DNA of 9,507 nucleotides from an uncultured Arcobacter sp. (lineage in GTDB: Bacteria > Campylobacterota > Campylobacteria > Campylobacterales > Arcobacteraceae): NCBI GenBank assembly GCA_937860115.1, contig CALMBI010000093.1, forward strand, positions 1-9,507. The letters are read 5' to 3'. The translations under genes were made by a program, and so were the position numbers. Below are positions 1-6,698 of this stretch, piece after piece (the stretch's first letter is position 1; every line of letters begins with the position of its first letter). The notes below the pieces were generated by a model. It saw only the letters and a program-made list of their open reading frames with translations, was not told the DNA's origin and did not search any database.

Positions 1-82
1 ATAGTATCGAGCTTTGCTTAAGTTTTCAGCAACCCATTTTTTTCATTAAGCCTGAAAAAATCACTTTTAACCCATCTTTCAC

Positions 83-88
83 TATAAT
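83..88 (+). promoter_or_regulatory. -10 box of the kinase/regulator operon
   Basis: The hexamer TATAAT matches the sigma70 -10 consensus exactly and lies only 6 nt before the ATG at 95. No good -35 is visible, which is common for Campylobacterota promoters. A start site at the usual distance would fall at or next to the A of the ATG, so the transcript may be leaderless. No Shine-Dalgarno sequence precedes the ATG, which agrees with that. AACCCAT occurs twice upstream (31-37 and 69-75), each followed by a T-rich stretch; this could be a regulator site but is weak. Confidence 0.5.
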
Positions 89-94
89 CTCTTC

Positions 95-1678
95 ATGACC
101 ACAATTTTTAAAAATCAAAGTTTCAAAAAAGTAAATATTTTAGGATTTATTTTAGTTATTGTTATGCTAGTCATATTTGTAAGTGTAGTAGCATTTAATA
201 GTTATAATCAATACAAAAAAGATATTGAACAACTCGAGAGTGAATATCTAATTACACAAAAAAATTTCATTAAAAACGAAACACTAAGAGCTTGGAGATT
301 TATTGATTATAAATATAAAAATGAAAAAAATAAACCAAGAGAAGTTTTACAAGCTGAAATAGCAGAGGTTATAGAAAACATGAGAAATGAAGGGGATGGC
401 ACAGGATATGTTTTCATCTACACTTTTGATGGGATAAATATCGCTGATCCTATTTTAAAACAAAACAGTGGTAAAAATCTTCTTGATTTCAAAGACCTCA
501 ATGGCAAAAGAGTGATCTATGAGCTAATACAAGTATCAAAACATAAAGATGGTGGATATGTGGATTATCTTTGGAATAAACCTACAACTAATCAACCAGC
601 ACCGAAAATCTCTTATGCACTTTCGTACAATGATCTTGGGCTTATGATAGGGAGTGGAGTTTATCTTGATAATATCAATCAAATAATAAGAGAAAAAAAA
701 GAGGAGTATCTAAGAAAAATTGTTCAGTATTTTTATATAGTTTTTATTGTTATTTTAGTGTTGTTTATGATTGGATTTTCAATCTATAGATATTTTATGA
801 ATTTGATAGAAAAAGATATTTTACTTATCCAACTAGCTTCTGTAGATTTAGAAAAAATCGATATAAAAGAGGTTACTTTTAAAGAGTTTGGAGTGGTAGC
901 AAGTCATATCAATATTATGAATGAAACACTAAGTGATCTAAATAAAAATCTTGAAGCAAAAGTGCTAAAACGAACAGCAGAGCTTGAAAAAGCAAAAGAG
1001 TATGCACTCGATTTGGTTCAAAAACAAGATAGATTTATTAAAGATGCTATTCATGAGATAAATACTCCACTAGGGATTATTATTTTTAATATCGATCTTT
1101 ATAATTTAAAATATGAAAAAAATAGATATTTGAGTAAGATTGAAGCAGGTGCAAAAATTATTCACAATATCTATAATGATTTGGAATATATGATCAAAAA
1201 AGATAGGATAGAATACCCAAAACAAGAAATCAATTTATCAAAATTTCTTCACGAAAGGGTTGAATTTTTTTATGAGATTGCACTTGGAAATCAGATCGAT
1301 TTTCAACTTCAAATTGAAGATGATTTATTGATTTACATAAATGAGATCCATTTGCAAAGATTAGTGGATAATACTATTTCTAATGCGATTAAATATACTA
1401 TAAATCATCAAGATATAACTGTAAAACTATATCAAGATAAACAGAGTGCTATTTTAGAGATTATCAATTTTGGGAAAGATATAGAACATCCAGAAAAGTT
1501 ATTTAAAAGATATTATAGGGAAAACAATGCTAGAGGTGGATTTGGAATTGGACTTAATATTATAAAAGAGATTTGTACTAAAAATCATGTAGAAGTGGAA
1601 GTATCATCAATTGAGGGTATTATTACTTTTAAGTATTGTTTTTTAAAGAAAGGGAAAAATGAAAATATTATTACTTGA
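95..1678 (+). CDS. Membrane sensor histidine kinase with extracytoplasmic Cache domain
   Basis: Sensor kinase of 527 aa that should autophosphorylate on a histidine and pass the phosphate to the regulator encoded next. It has a first membrane segment at about residues 14-34 and a periplasmic single-Cache (sCache_2-like) domain at about 40-200, with the family-style stretches GTGYVFIYTFDG, GKNLLDFKD and MIGSGVYLDNI. A second membrane segment follows at about 210-232, then a helical linker at 235-310. The HisKA H-box HEINTPL puts the phosphoacceptor at His320. The ATPase domain has an N-box near 421-435 (Asn426, Asn430) and a glycine-rich G-box at 481-487. The usual DxGxG motif is degenerate (NFGKDI near 458-463). 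Cache domains of this type usually bind small organic acids or amino acids; the ligand cannot be read from sequence. There is no Shine-Dalgarno before the start. Its 3' end overlaps the regulator by 20 nt, so the two are clearly co-expressed. Confidence 0.93.
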   Translation: MTTIFKNQSFKKVNILGFILVIVMLVIFVSVVAFNSYNQYKKDIEQLESEYLITQKNFIKNETLRAWRFIDYKYKNEKNKPREVLQAEIAEVIENMRNEGDGTGYVFIYTFDGINIADPILKQNSGKNLLDFKDLNGKRVIYELIQVSKHKDGGYVDYLWNKPTTNQPAPKISYALSYNDLGLMIGSGVYLDNINQIIREKKEEYLRKIVQYFYIVFIVILVLFMIGFSIYRYFMNLIEKDILLIQLASVDLEKIDIKEVTFKEFGVVASHINIMNETLSDLNKNLEAKVLKRTAELEKAKEYALDLVQKQDRFIKDAIHEINTPLGIIIFNIDLYNLKYEKNRYLSKIEAGAKIIHNIYNDLEYMIKKDRIEYPKQEINLSKFLHERVEFFYEIALGNQIDFQLQIEDDLLIYINEIHLQRLVDNTISNAIKYTINHQDITVKLYQDKQSAILEIINFGKDIEHPEKLFKRYYRENNARGGFGIGLNIIKEICTKNHVEVEVSSIEGIITFKYCFLKKGKNENIIT

Positions 1679-2330
1679 AGATGAATTGATGCTACAAACC
1701 TCAATTAATGAGTATTTAGATGATATGGGCTATATAGTGACAACATTTAGTGATGGTATCTTGGCTTTTAATGAACTCACAATAAACGATTATGATCTGT
1801 TGCTTTTAGATATCAATGTACCATCTTTAAGTGGGCTTGATATCGTTGCGCAGTTAAAAGAAAAGCATATCTTCACACCTATGATTTTTATTAGTGCAAA
1901 TACAGATATCAATACTATTTCACAAGCATTTGATATAGGTGCTATTGATTATCTTAAAAAACCATTTCATCTCAAAGAGTTAGCGATAAGAATCCAAAAA
2001 GAGATAGATAACATACAAAATGTAAGAAATAAACATATTTTACTGAGTAAAAATTATTCTATCTCTTTAGAAGAAAATATCCTTTTTTATAATCGTGAAT
2101 CACAGCCACTAACGAATAAAAAATTTCAAATTGTAAAATATTTAGCAAAAAATATAGGAACAGTGATCACAATCGATACGCTAAGGATTTTTATCTGGGA
2201 TAATGAACCAATAGGGGATGCAACGATACGAGCAGAGATGAGTAGGCTTAAAAAAGAGCTCAAAGAGGACTTTATCAAAAATATCAAAGGGGTGGGATAT
2301 ACAATCGAGCGCTATATCCCAAAAGCTTAA
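1659..2330 (+). CDS. OmpR/PhoB-type response regulator
   Basis: DNA-binding response regulator of 223 aa, partner of the kinase just upstream. The receiver domain is residues 1-115: acidic pocket Glu7/Asp8, phosphoacceptor Asp51 in LLLLDINVPSLSG, Ser79 in FISA, and Lys101 in the conserved KKPF. A winged-helix DNA-binding domain of OmpR type follows at about 125-220, ending in the characteristic NIKGVGYTIERY hairpin. The start is well supported: GAAAGGG (1648-1654) precedes the ATG, inside the 3' end of the kinase gene. The gene ends 10 nt from the stop codon of a convergent gene and no hairpin terminator is visible, so transcripts from both sides probably overlap. Its target genes are unknown; the kinase gene itself is an obvious candidate. 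Confidence 0.95.
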   Translation: MKILLLEDELMLQTSINEYLDDMGYIVTTFSDGILAFNELTINDYDLLLLDINVPSLSGLDIVAQLKEKHIFTPMIFISANTDINTISQAFDIGAIDYLKKPFHLKELAIRIQKEIDNIQNVRNKHILLSKNYSISLEENILFYNRESQPLTNKKFQIVKYLAKNIGTVITIDTLRIFIWDNEPIGDATIRAEMSRLKKELKEDFIKNIKGVGYTIERYIPKA

Positions 2331-2340
2331 TCTAAAATTC

Positions 2341-2535
2341 TTAAAATTCATTTCCTTCGATAGGGAAACATTTAAAGTTTGTCACTTCAAAATCTTCAAC
2401 ACTATACACTATCTCTATAGGTCTGCAGCATACTTCACAATCATCTACAAGCTCAACTCTCCCTTCAACGCCAGTATCTAAAAGCGTAGAGACTCTTTGT
2501 CTGCAATAGGGGCAATTGTAAAATTTTTCTTCCAT
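2341..2535 (-). CDS. CPXCG-motif cysteine-rich small protein
   Basis: A 64-aa protein resembling the CPXCG cysteine-rich family, a group of small proteins of unknown function. Cys8 and Cys11 form CPYC near the N-terminus, and Cys33, Cys36 and Cys37 form CEVCC in the middle. This gives a two-knuckle pattern that would be expected to bind zinc. The C-terminal third is acidic and has no motif. It is the last gene of the mqnA-uppP operon, starting 13 nt after the uppP stop codon, with only a weak A-rich ribosome-binding site. Position suggests co-expression with uppP but does not show a shared function. Confidence 0.85.
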   Translation of the reverse strand: MEEKFYNCPYCRQRVSTLLDTGVEGRVELVDDCEVCCRPIEIVYSVEDFEVTNFKCFPIEGNEF

Positions 2536-2548
2536 TTTGTGTTACTTT

Positions 2549-3316
2549 TTAGACAAACCAAAGGAGTAAAATAACCCCAAAAATAATTCTATAGATACCA
2601 AATGCAACAAATGTAAATTTTTCTAAAAATTTCAAAAAGAGTTTGATAGTAAGGTATGCCACAATAAAAGAAACAACAAAACCAACAGCAAGTACAAGTA
2701 AATTTGCATCACTAAAATCATTATAGTGTTTAAGGAGATCATATCCAGTCGTAGCACACATCACAGGAAATGCAAGTAAAAAACTAAACTCTGCACTTGC
2801 TTTTCTATTTAATCCCACAAGCATAGCTCCTATGATAGTTGATCCAGCTCTACTTGTCCCTGGGATAAGTGCAAAAATCTGAGCGATACCTATCCAAAGA
2901 GCTTGTTTATAGCTTACTTTTTCTACATCATCAATAAAATGTTCTTTTTCTTTATAGAATTTTTCAACTACCAAAAATACAATACCACCTATGATAAACA
3001 TAATAGCAACTACTTGAACATCAAATAGTGCTTTTATTTGAGAAGAAAAAATAAATCCAACAGCTCCAATAGGGATAAATGCTAGAGTCAGTTTTTTCCA
3101 AAGCTCGATTTTTTTTGGTGAAAATTTTTCTTTATAGTTTAAAATAACAGCTAAAATAGCTGCAAATTGTATGATAACTTCATATGCTTTTGTTACGTGT
3201 GTTTGGTCAATCCCTAGCATTTGTGATGCGACTATTAAGTGCCCAGTGGAACTCACTGGTAAAAATTCTGTAAATCCTTCAATAATCCCAAGGAGGATCG
3301 AATCTAATATACCCAT
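2549..3316 (-). CDS. uppP: Undecaprenyl-diphosphatase (UppP/BacA)
   Basis: Integral inner-membrane phosphatase of 255 aa that converts undecaprenyl diphosphate to undecaprenyl phosphate, the lipid carrier for peptidoglycan and other surface glycans; overexpression of the family gives bacitracin resistance. The two family signatures are present: an N-terminal GIIEGFTEFLPVSSTGHL (Glu13, Glu17, His26) and PGTSRAGST around 152-160 (Arg156). The rest is mostly hydrophobic segments, fitting the multi-helix fold. The length is close to the family's usual 260-275 aa. The start has AGAAAGG upstream and lies 3 nt after the mqnA stop codon, so the two genes are translated from one message. Its family signature makes the call secure. 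Confidence 0.97.
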   Translation of the reverse strand: MGILDSILLGIIEGFTEFLPVSSTGHLIVASQMLGIDQTHVTKAYEVIIQFAAILAVILNYKEKFSPKKIELWKKLTLAFIPIGAVGFIFSSQIKALFDVQVVAIMFIIGGIVFLVVEKFYKEKEHFIDDVEKVSYKQALWIGIAQIFALIPGTSRAGSTIIGAMLVGLNRKASAEFSFLLAFPVMCATTGYDLLKHYNDFSDANLLVLAVGFVVSFIVAYLTIKLFLKFLEKFTFVAFGIYRIIFGVILLLWFV

Positions 3317-3319
3317 ATT

Positions 3320-3982
3320 TTATAAACCTTTCTGTTTTGCTAATCTAAAAAATTTTTTGAGAGCCATTTTCTCTTTTTGAGTTATTTTATAACTAATCTT
3401 TGTTAAATAAAAATGAATTTGCTGATGTGTTAAACCACTTCTTTTGGAATATTGATCCAAAATATAATAAGGGATTTTCACTTTTGCATCTACAAACTTT
3501 TTTGATAATTTTTCTAAACTTTTTTGATGAGAGTTAAAACAAAGTCTTGCAAATACAAATGGAAGATTGTATTTTTTATGCCAATACTCAGCTAAATCTA
3601 TAAAATCGTTTTGATTGGAATTGTAATAATGATAGAGTGCTTTATCTCCAATAAGTACCTCTCCATGAAGTTCTAAAATTTGAGCAAGTGCATTTGAAGT
3701 ATCAGACTGAAAATCTTTTTTGTATCTTTCATTTCCAATCGAAAGTACAGATAGTACCTCTTTTTTAGCAACGATTCCAGCATCTAAACATTTGCAATTT
3801 TTTGAGATAATTGAAGAGATAAAAGCACCATCTATTTTTCTTTTTTTGAATTGTTTATTGATTTGTGATGGATACGATTTTTTATAGTTTATTATCTGTT
3901 TTGTTTGTATTGAAGATATATTTTTTTTAAGATAAATATAAAATGGCAAAAGATTGATAAAATCAATTTTAGCAAATATCAT
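3320..3982 (-). CDS. mqnA: Chorismate dehydratase MqnA (futalosine menaquinone pathway)
   Basis: Cytoplasmic enzyme of 220 aa that dehydrates chorismate to 3-enolpyruvylbenzoate, the first step of the futalosine route to menaquinone used by Campylobacterota. The family-like features are the N-terminal KIDFINLLPF segment (Asn10, in the part of the fold where the family keeps a catalytic asparagine), DGAFISSI near residues 50-57 and IGDKAL near 111-116; the fold is of the periplasmic-binding-protein type. It is shorter than the roughly 270-290 aa enzymes of Thermus or Streptomyces, as far as I recall typical for this phylum. The C-terminal half is rich in lysine. AGAGG lies 9 nt before the ATG. 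It is the first gene of a leftward operon with uppP 3 nt behind. No other mqn genes are in the window. Confidence 0.85.
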   Translation of the reverse strand: MIFAKIDFINLLPFYIYLKKNISSIQTKQIINYKKSYPSQINKQFKKRKIDGAFISSIISKNCKCLDAGIVAKKEVLSVLSIGNERYKKDFQSDTSNALAQILELHGEVLIGDKALYHYYNSNQNDFIDLAEYWHKKYNLPFVFARLCFNSHQKSLEKLSKKFVDAKVKIPYYILDQYSKRSGLTHQQIHFYLTKISYKITQKEKMALKKFFRLAKQKGL

Positions 3983-4001
3983 AAAAGAACGCCTCTTAAT
4001 T

Positions 4002-4007
4002 TTTATA
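4002..4007 (-). promoter_or_regulatory. Possible -10 box for the mqnA-uppP operon
   Basis: On the minus strand TATAAA occurs about 20 nt before the mqnA start codon. A TTTACA that could serve as -35 lies further upstream but at a poor spacing. It is the best leftward candidate in this 92-nt divergent region, which it shares with the moaD promoter. Confidence 0.35.
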
Positions 4008-4012
4008 GTGAA

Positions 4013-4028
4013 TTGGTATAATAACCAA
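4013..4028 (+). promoter_or_regulatory. moaD promoter -10 box inside a dyad
   Basis: TATAAT (4017-4022) is a perfect -10 hexamer about 52 nt before the moaD start. It is centred in the 16-bp imperfect palindrome TTGGTATAATAACCAA, with arms TTGGT and ACCAA. No clear -35 is seen. A protein bound to this dyad would block RNA polymerase, so it could be an operator; the arms are short and chance is possible. AAAAAGG (4057-4063) is the moaD ribosome-binding site, 11 nt before the ATG. Confidence 0.55.
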
Positions 4029-4074
4029 CTAAGTATTGTAAAGAAATAAAATAGATAAAAAGGTATAAACCGTT

Positions 4075-4296
4075 ATGGTAAAAGTAGAATTTTTAGGACC
4101 AATTGGGAAAACTCCACTAGAGTTAGATATTACAAATTTAAATCAATTAAGTGATATTTTAAAAGAAGATGAAACAATCAAAGAGTGGCTTGCTAATAGT
4201 GCAGTAGCGATCAATGATATACTTGTAAAAGACAAAAGTATTGAACTGAAAGACGGAGATAAAATATCACTTTTACCTCCTGTATGTGGTGGATAA
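4075..4296 (+). CDS. moaD: Molybdopterin synthase sulfur-carrier subunit MoaD
   Basis: A 73-aa ubiquitin-like sulfur carrier. It is adenylylated and then thiocarboxylated at its C-terminal glycine, and as the small subunit of molybdopterin synthase donates sulfur to precursor Z (cyclic pyranopterin monophosphate). The evidence is the size, the ubiquitin-fold pattern with DGDKISLLPP near the end, and the terminal Gly-Gly (PPVCGG) ending exactly at the stop codon. A cysteine sits just before the glycine pair where many MoaD proteins have alanine or serine. It is first in a rightward run with moaE, but 108 nt separate the two and that gap holds two hairpins, so the two subunits may not be made from one simple message. 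Confidence 0.93.
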   Translation: MVKVEFLGPIGKTPLELDITNLNQLSDILKEDETIKEWLANSAVAINDILVKDKSIELKDGDKISLLPPVCGG

Positions 4297-4298
4297 GT

Positions 4299-4332
4299 GT
4301 TAAGAAAAAGCAAACGGCTTTGCTTTTTTAAC
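4299..4332 (+). terminator. Hairpin, likely intrinsic terminator after moaD
   Basis: The arms GTTAAGAAAAAGCAAA (4299-4314) and TTTGCTTTTTTAAC (4319-4332) pair around a CGGC loop, with a 2-nt bulge on the left side. The right arm carries a run of six T immediately after the GC-containing core. It begins 3 nt after the moaD stop codon. Being A/T symmetric, it could act on both strands. Pairing is mostly A-T, so termination may be partial and leave moaE transcribed at a lower level. Confidence 0.6.
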
Positions 4333-4334
4333 TT

Positions 4335-4340
4335 AGGAGG
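4335..4340 (+). promoter_or_regulatory. Orphan strong Shine-Dalgarno AGGAGG
   Basis: A perfect AGGAGG lies between two hairpins and 65 nt before the moaE start, too far to serve moaE directly. It does serve well for an ATG at 4352 (11 nt spacing), which opens a 19-codon frame. Confidence 0.45.
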
Positions 4341-4372
4341 AGTTTTTTTATATGCTTCAGCATAAAAAACTC
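4340..4372 (+). repeat. Second inverted repeat in the moaD-moaE gap
   Basis: GAGTTTTTTTATATGC (4340-4355) pairs with GCATAAAAAACTC (4360-4372) around a TTCA loop, with three unpaired bases on the left arm. It is not followed by a T-run, so it is not a classical terminator. It begins at the last base of the AGGAGG and covers the ATG at 4352, so it could control access to that ribosome-binding site. Confidence 0.55.
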
Positions 4373-4411
4373 AGGCATGAATTAAAATTTAAAAAGGAAT
4401 TAACTTGTTAG
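4352..4411 (+). CDS. Candidate 19-codon leader ORF overlapping the moaE start
   Basis: An ATG 11 nt after AGGAGG opens a 19-codon frame (MLQHKKLRHELKFKKELTC) that stops at a TAG lying 2-4 nt past the TTG start of moaE. The product is very basic (eight Lys/Arg and two His). The overlap would allow translational coupling to moaE, and the second hairpin spans the start codon. This is a coding candidate only from its signals; there is no family, and AT-rich DNA gives such short frames by chance. Confidence 0.25.
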   Translation: MLQHKKLRHELKFKKELTC

Positions 4412-4845
4412 AACTATATGATGGGAGTTTAGAGGTAGAGCAGATCACAAATAAGTGGTACAATGACTTTAGACTCTCTAATTTTGGGGCAATTATCACT
4501 TTTGTTGGAGTTGTACGAGATGAAGATGGGATAGATGGACTAAGTTTTGATATCTATGAGCCTATTTTAAACTCTTGGTTTGAGTCATGGCAAACAAAAG
4601 CAAAAGAAAAAAATGCAATTGTTTTGATGGCTCATAGTCGTGGAGATGTTTTAAATCATACAAGTAGTTACATAGCAGCTGTTTGTTCACCAAAAAGAAG
4701 GGTTGCGTTAGAGCTTATTGATGAGTTTGTAGAGGATTTTAAAGCAAGTGCTCCTATTTGGAAATATGATCTGATTGATGGGAAAAGAGTCTATGCACTT
4801 GATAGGAGTACAAAAATAGAGGGGGCAGGGCTACTAAATGACTAA
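4405..4845 (+). CDS. moaE: Molybdopterin synthase catalytic subunit MoaE
   Basis: Large subunit of molybdopterin synthase, 146 aa. It binds precursor Z, and with the MoaD thiocarboxylate adds the two dithiolene sulfurs. The family stretches are GAIITFVGVVRDE (28-40, Arg38), HSRGDVL (77-83), SPKRR (95-99, where many homologues have SPHR) and KASAPIWK (113-120). Lys113 and Lys120 correspond in position to the two functional lysines near the C-terminus of the E. coli protein. The start is TTG, supported by AAGGA (4394-4398) 6 nt upstream; no in-frame ATG fits as well. It overlaps the next gene by 8 nt. The unusual start codon, hairpins and possible leader ORF upstream suggest that its level is held down or adjusted relative to MoaD. 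Confidence 0.93.
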   Translation: MLELYDGSLEVEQITNKWYNDFRLSNFGAIITFVGVVRDEDGIDGLSFDIYEPILNSWFESWQTKAKEKNAIVLMAHSRGDVLNHTSSYIAAVCSPKRRVALELIDEFVEDFKASAPIWKYDLIDGKRVYALDRSTKIEGAGLLND

Positions 4846-5632
4846 AAAAAGAGTAGATCTACATAATCATACTTATCTATGTAATCATGCGGAGGGTGAA
4901 ATAGAAGAGTATGTTTTAAAAGCTATTGAGCTTGGAATTGATATCTATGGATTTAGTGAACATGCTCCTATGAAAAATTTTGAAGATGGGTATCGGCTTT
5001 TATCCAATCAACAACATTTTTATCAAGATACTATTTTGGAACTTCAAAAAAAATATACAAATAAAATAGATATTTTACTTGGTTATGAAGTTGATTTTAT
5101 TGAGGGAGATTATCTTCAAGAAACTATTTTAAAAGCTCCAGTTGATTATTTGATAGGATCTGTCCATTATTTAGATCAATGGGGATTTGATAATCCTGAA
5201 TTTATTGGTGAATATGAAAAAAGAGATATCGATAAGATTTGGGAAGAGTATTTTCAAGCGATGCAATCGATGGCTAGAAGTGGTTTTTTTGATATTGTTG
5301 GGCACTTTGATTTGATGAAAGTTTTTAATTTCTTACCAACAAAAAGTATGAAAGAGCTTTGTTTTGAGGTGTTGCAAGAGATTAAAAAAGCAAAAATGGT
5401 AATTGAAATCAATAGTGCAGGATTTAGAAAAGCACCGCTTGAACAATATCCCTCGCGTGAAATTTTAGAATTAGCATTTGATCTTGAAATCCCTATCACT
5501 TTTGGATCAGATGCACATAAAATTGACCAAATTGGTCTTTTTTATGATGAAGTGACATTATTAGCTAAAAAAGTTGGCTATCGAAATTGTGTTTCTTTTA
5601 AAAAAAGAGAAAAAATAGTTTATAAATTTTAA
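4838..5632 (+). CDS. hisJ: PHP-family histidinol-phosphatase (HisJ/HisK type)
   Basis: Metal-dependent phosphatase of 264 aa, expected to dephosphorylate histidinol phosphate to histidinol in histidine synthesis. The PHP-domain metal ligands are all visible: Asp7-His9-His11 in VDLHNHT, His17, Glu41-His42 in SEHAP, Glu84 in GYEVDF, His110 in GSVHYL, His156 in GHFD and Asp225/His227 in GSDAHK. The length is that of the family (about 260-270 aa). The ATG lies inside the end of moaE with a GAGGGGGCAGGG purine stretch before it, giving an 8-nt overlap and likely coupling. No other his genes are near. A different phosphoester substrate is possible, since PHP proteins vary. Confidence 0.88.
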   Translation: MTKKRVDLHNHTYLCNHAEGEIEEYVLKAIELGIDIYGFSEHAPMKNFEDGYRLLSNQQHFYQDTILELQKKYTNKIDILLGYEVDFIEGDYLQETILKAPVDYLIGSVHYLDQWGFDNPEFIGEYEKRDIDKIWEEYFQAMQSMARSGFFDIVGHFDLMKVFNFLPTKSMKELCFEVLQEIKKAKMVIEINSAGFRKAPLEQYPSREILELAFDLEIPITFGSDAHKIDQIGLFYDEVTLLAKKVGYRNCVSFKKREKIVYKF

Positions 5633-5682
5633 GTTTATAAGCTCAATATTGATAAGATCGTCACAGTTAATAAGGAGTGGGA

Positions 5683-6613
5683 ATGACACAAAAAAGTTTA
5701 TAGACTTGTAACTAGAAGTGATATGGATGGATTGGTTTGTGGTACTTTACTAAAATATTTAGGAATCATAGATGAGATCTCATTTGTTCATCCTAAAGAT
5801 ATGCAAGATGGTAAAATAGAAATAACTGAAGATGATATAACAACAAACTTACCTTATGTAGAGGGTGTTCATTTAGCATTTGATCACCATTTTAGTGAAA
5901 CTTTACGAAATGAAAAAAAAGAAAACCATATCATTATCCCAACTGCTCCAAGTGCAGCAGAAGTAGTGTATCAATATTATGGCGGTGTTGAAACATTTCC
6001 AGCACGATTCAAAGATATGATGGATGCAGCAAATAAAGCTGATAGTGCTCAATTTAATATGGAAGATATTTTATATCCAAAAGGTTGGGAACTTCTTAGT
6101 TTTCTAATGGATAGTAGAACAGGACTTGGGAGATTTAGAGAGTTTACAGTTTCTAATTATCAGCTTATGATGAATTTAATCGATTATTGTGCTGAACATA
6201 CAATCGAAGATATCTTAAATCTCTCAGATGTAAAAGAGAGAGTCGATCTCTATTTTAGATATGAAAATGAATTTAAAGAGCAACTTTTAAGATGTACAAA
6301 AATTTACAAAAATCTAGCAATTATTGATTATAGGGATGAAGAGATTATCTATCCAGGAAATAGATTTTTAGTGTATGCTCTTTATCCAGATACAAACATC
6401 TCAATACATGCTGTATGGGGAAGAAATAAACAAAATGTTGTTTATAGTACAGGAAAATCAATAATTAATAAAACATTAAAAACAAATGTTGGAGAATTGA
6501 TGCTTAAATATGGTGGCGGTGGTCACGAAGCAGCTGGTGGATGCCAGCCATCTCACGTGGAGGCACAAAAAGTTTTAGATGAGCTAATTCTAAAAATCAA
6601 TAGTGATGGGTAG
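5683..6613 (+). CDS. DHH-family phosphoesterase with apparent N-terminal frameshift
   Basis: A DHH/DHHA1 phosphoesterase (NrnA/RecJ superfamily), probably cleaving short oligonucleotides or phosphoesters with Mn2+. The uninterrupted frame is 5723-6613 (296 aa): AFDHHF (Asp54-His55-His56), ADSAQF near 106-111, and the DHHA1 signature GGGGHEAAGG at 264-273. That frame cannot be the whole gene. Just before its first ATG the same frame reads HKKVYRLVTRSD, giving the metal-binding motif SDMDG, but it has no start codon and meets TGA at 5684. A strong start exists in another frame: AAGGAG (5672-5677) and ATG at 5683, reading MTQKSL then TAG. Losing one A from the A6 run at 5690-5695 would join them into a normal 309-aa protein beginning MTQKVYRLVTRSDMDG. 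So it is a sequencing error, a real mutation, or a slippage-controlled gene. It follows hisJ by 50 nt. Confidence 0.85.
5690..5695 (+). other. A6 homopolymer at the frameshift point
   Basis: Six A residues cover the 3rd to 5th codons of the DHH gene. With five, the start ATG at 5683 would be in frame with the conserved coding region; with six, translation stops at TAG 5701-5703 after six codons. Expression of the full protein needs a +1 frameshift or a transcript one A shorter. Confidence 0.7.
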
Positions 6614-6642
6614 ACAATATTTCAAACAAAATAGTTCTTAAA

Positions 6643-6661
6643 TTGTATAAAAAATATACAA
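6643..6661. promoter_or_regulatory. Candidate operator upstream of glnA
   Basis: TTGTATA (6643-6649) and TATACAA (6655-6661) form a perfect 7-bp inverted repeat with an AAAAA spacer, ending 8 bp before the -35 box. Its centre lies about 50 bp upstream of the predicted start, a typical activator position. The protein that might bind is unknown. Confidence 0.45.
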
Positions 6662-6669
6662 AAGTACTA

Positions 6670-6698
6670 TTGAAGTTTGATGTTTGTTTTGATAGAAT
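6670..6698 (+). promoter_or_regulatory. glnA sigma70 promoter
   Basis: TTGAAG (6670-6675) and TAGAAT (6693-6698) are spaced by 17 bp, matching sigma70 geometry. The start would be near 6705, giving a leader of about 30 nt. The glnA ribosome-binding site AAGGGG (6722-6727) sits 8 nt before the ATG. No sigma54 GG-N10-GC element was seen. Confidence 0.6.

Noticed and set aside
27..80. Leftward 18-codon frame from GTG ending KKMGC
   Set aside because: It looks protein-like but there is no ribosome-binding site and the frame is closed by stops inside the kinase N-terminus.
3171..3380. Rightward open frame of 69 aa
   Set aside because: It lies antisense across the uppP start and mqnA end, lacks a ribosome-binding site and has no protein-like features; both genes on the other strand are secure.
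4297..4404. Molybdenum cofactor (Moco) riboswitch between moaD and moaE
   Set aside because: The region has two simple A/T-rich hairpins, not the multi-stem conserved architecture of that riboswitch.
5254..5499. Leftward open frame of 81 aa
   Set aside because: Antisense shadow of the PHP histidinol-phosphatase gene, whose catalytic residues are intact.
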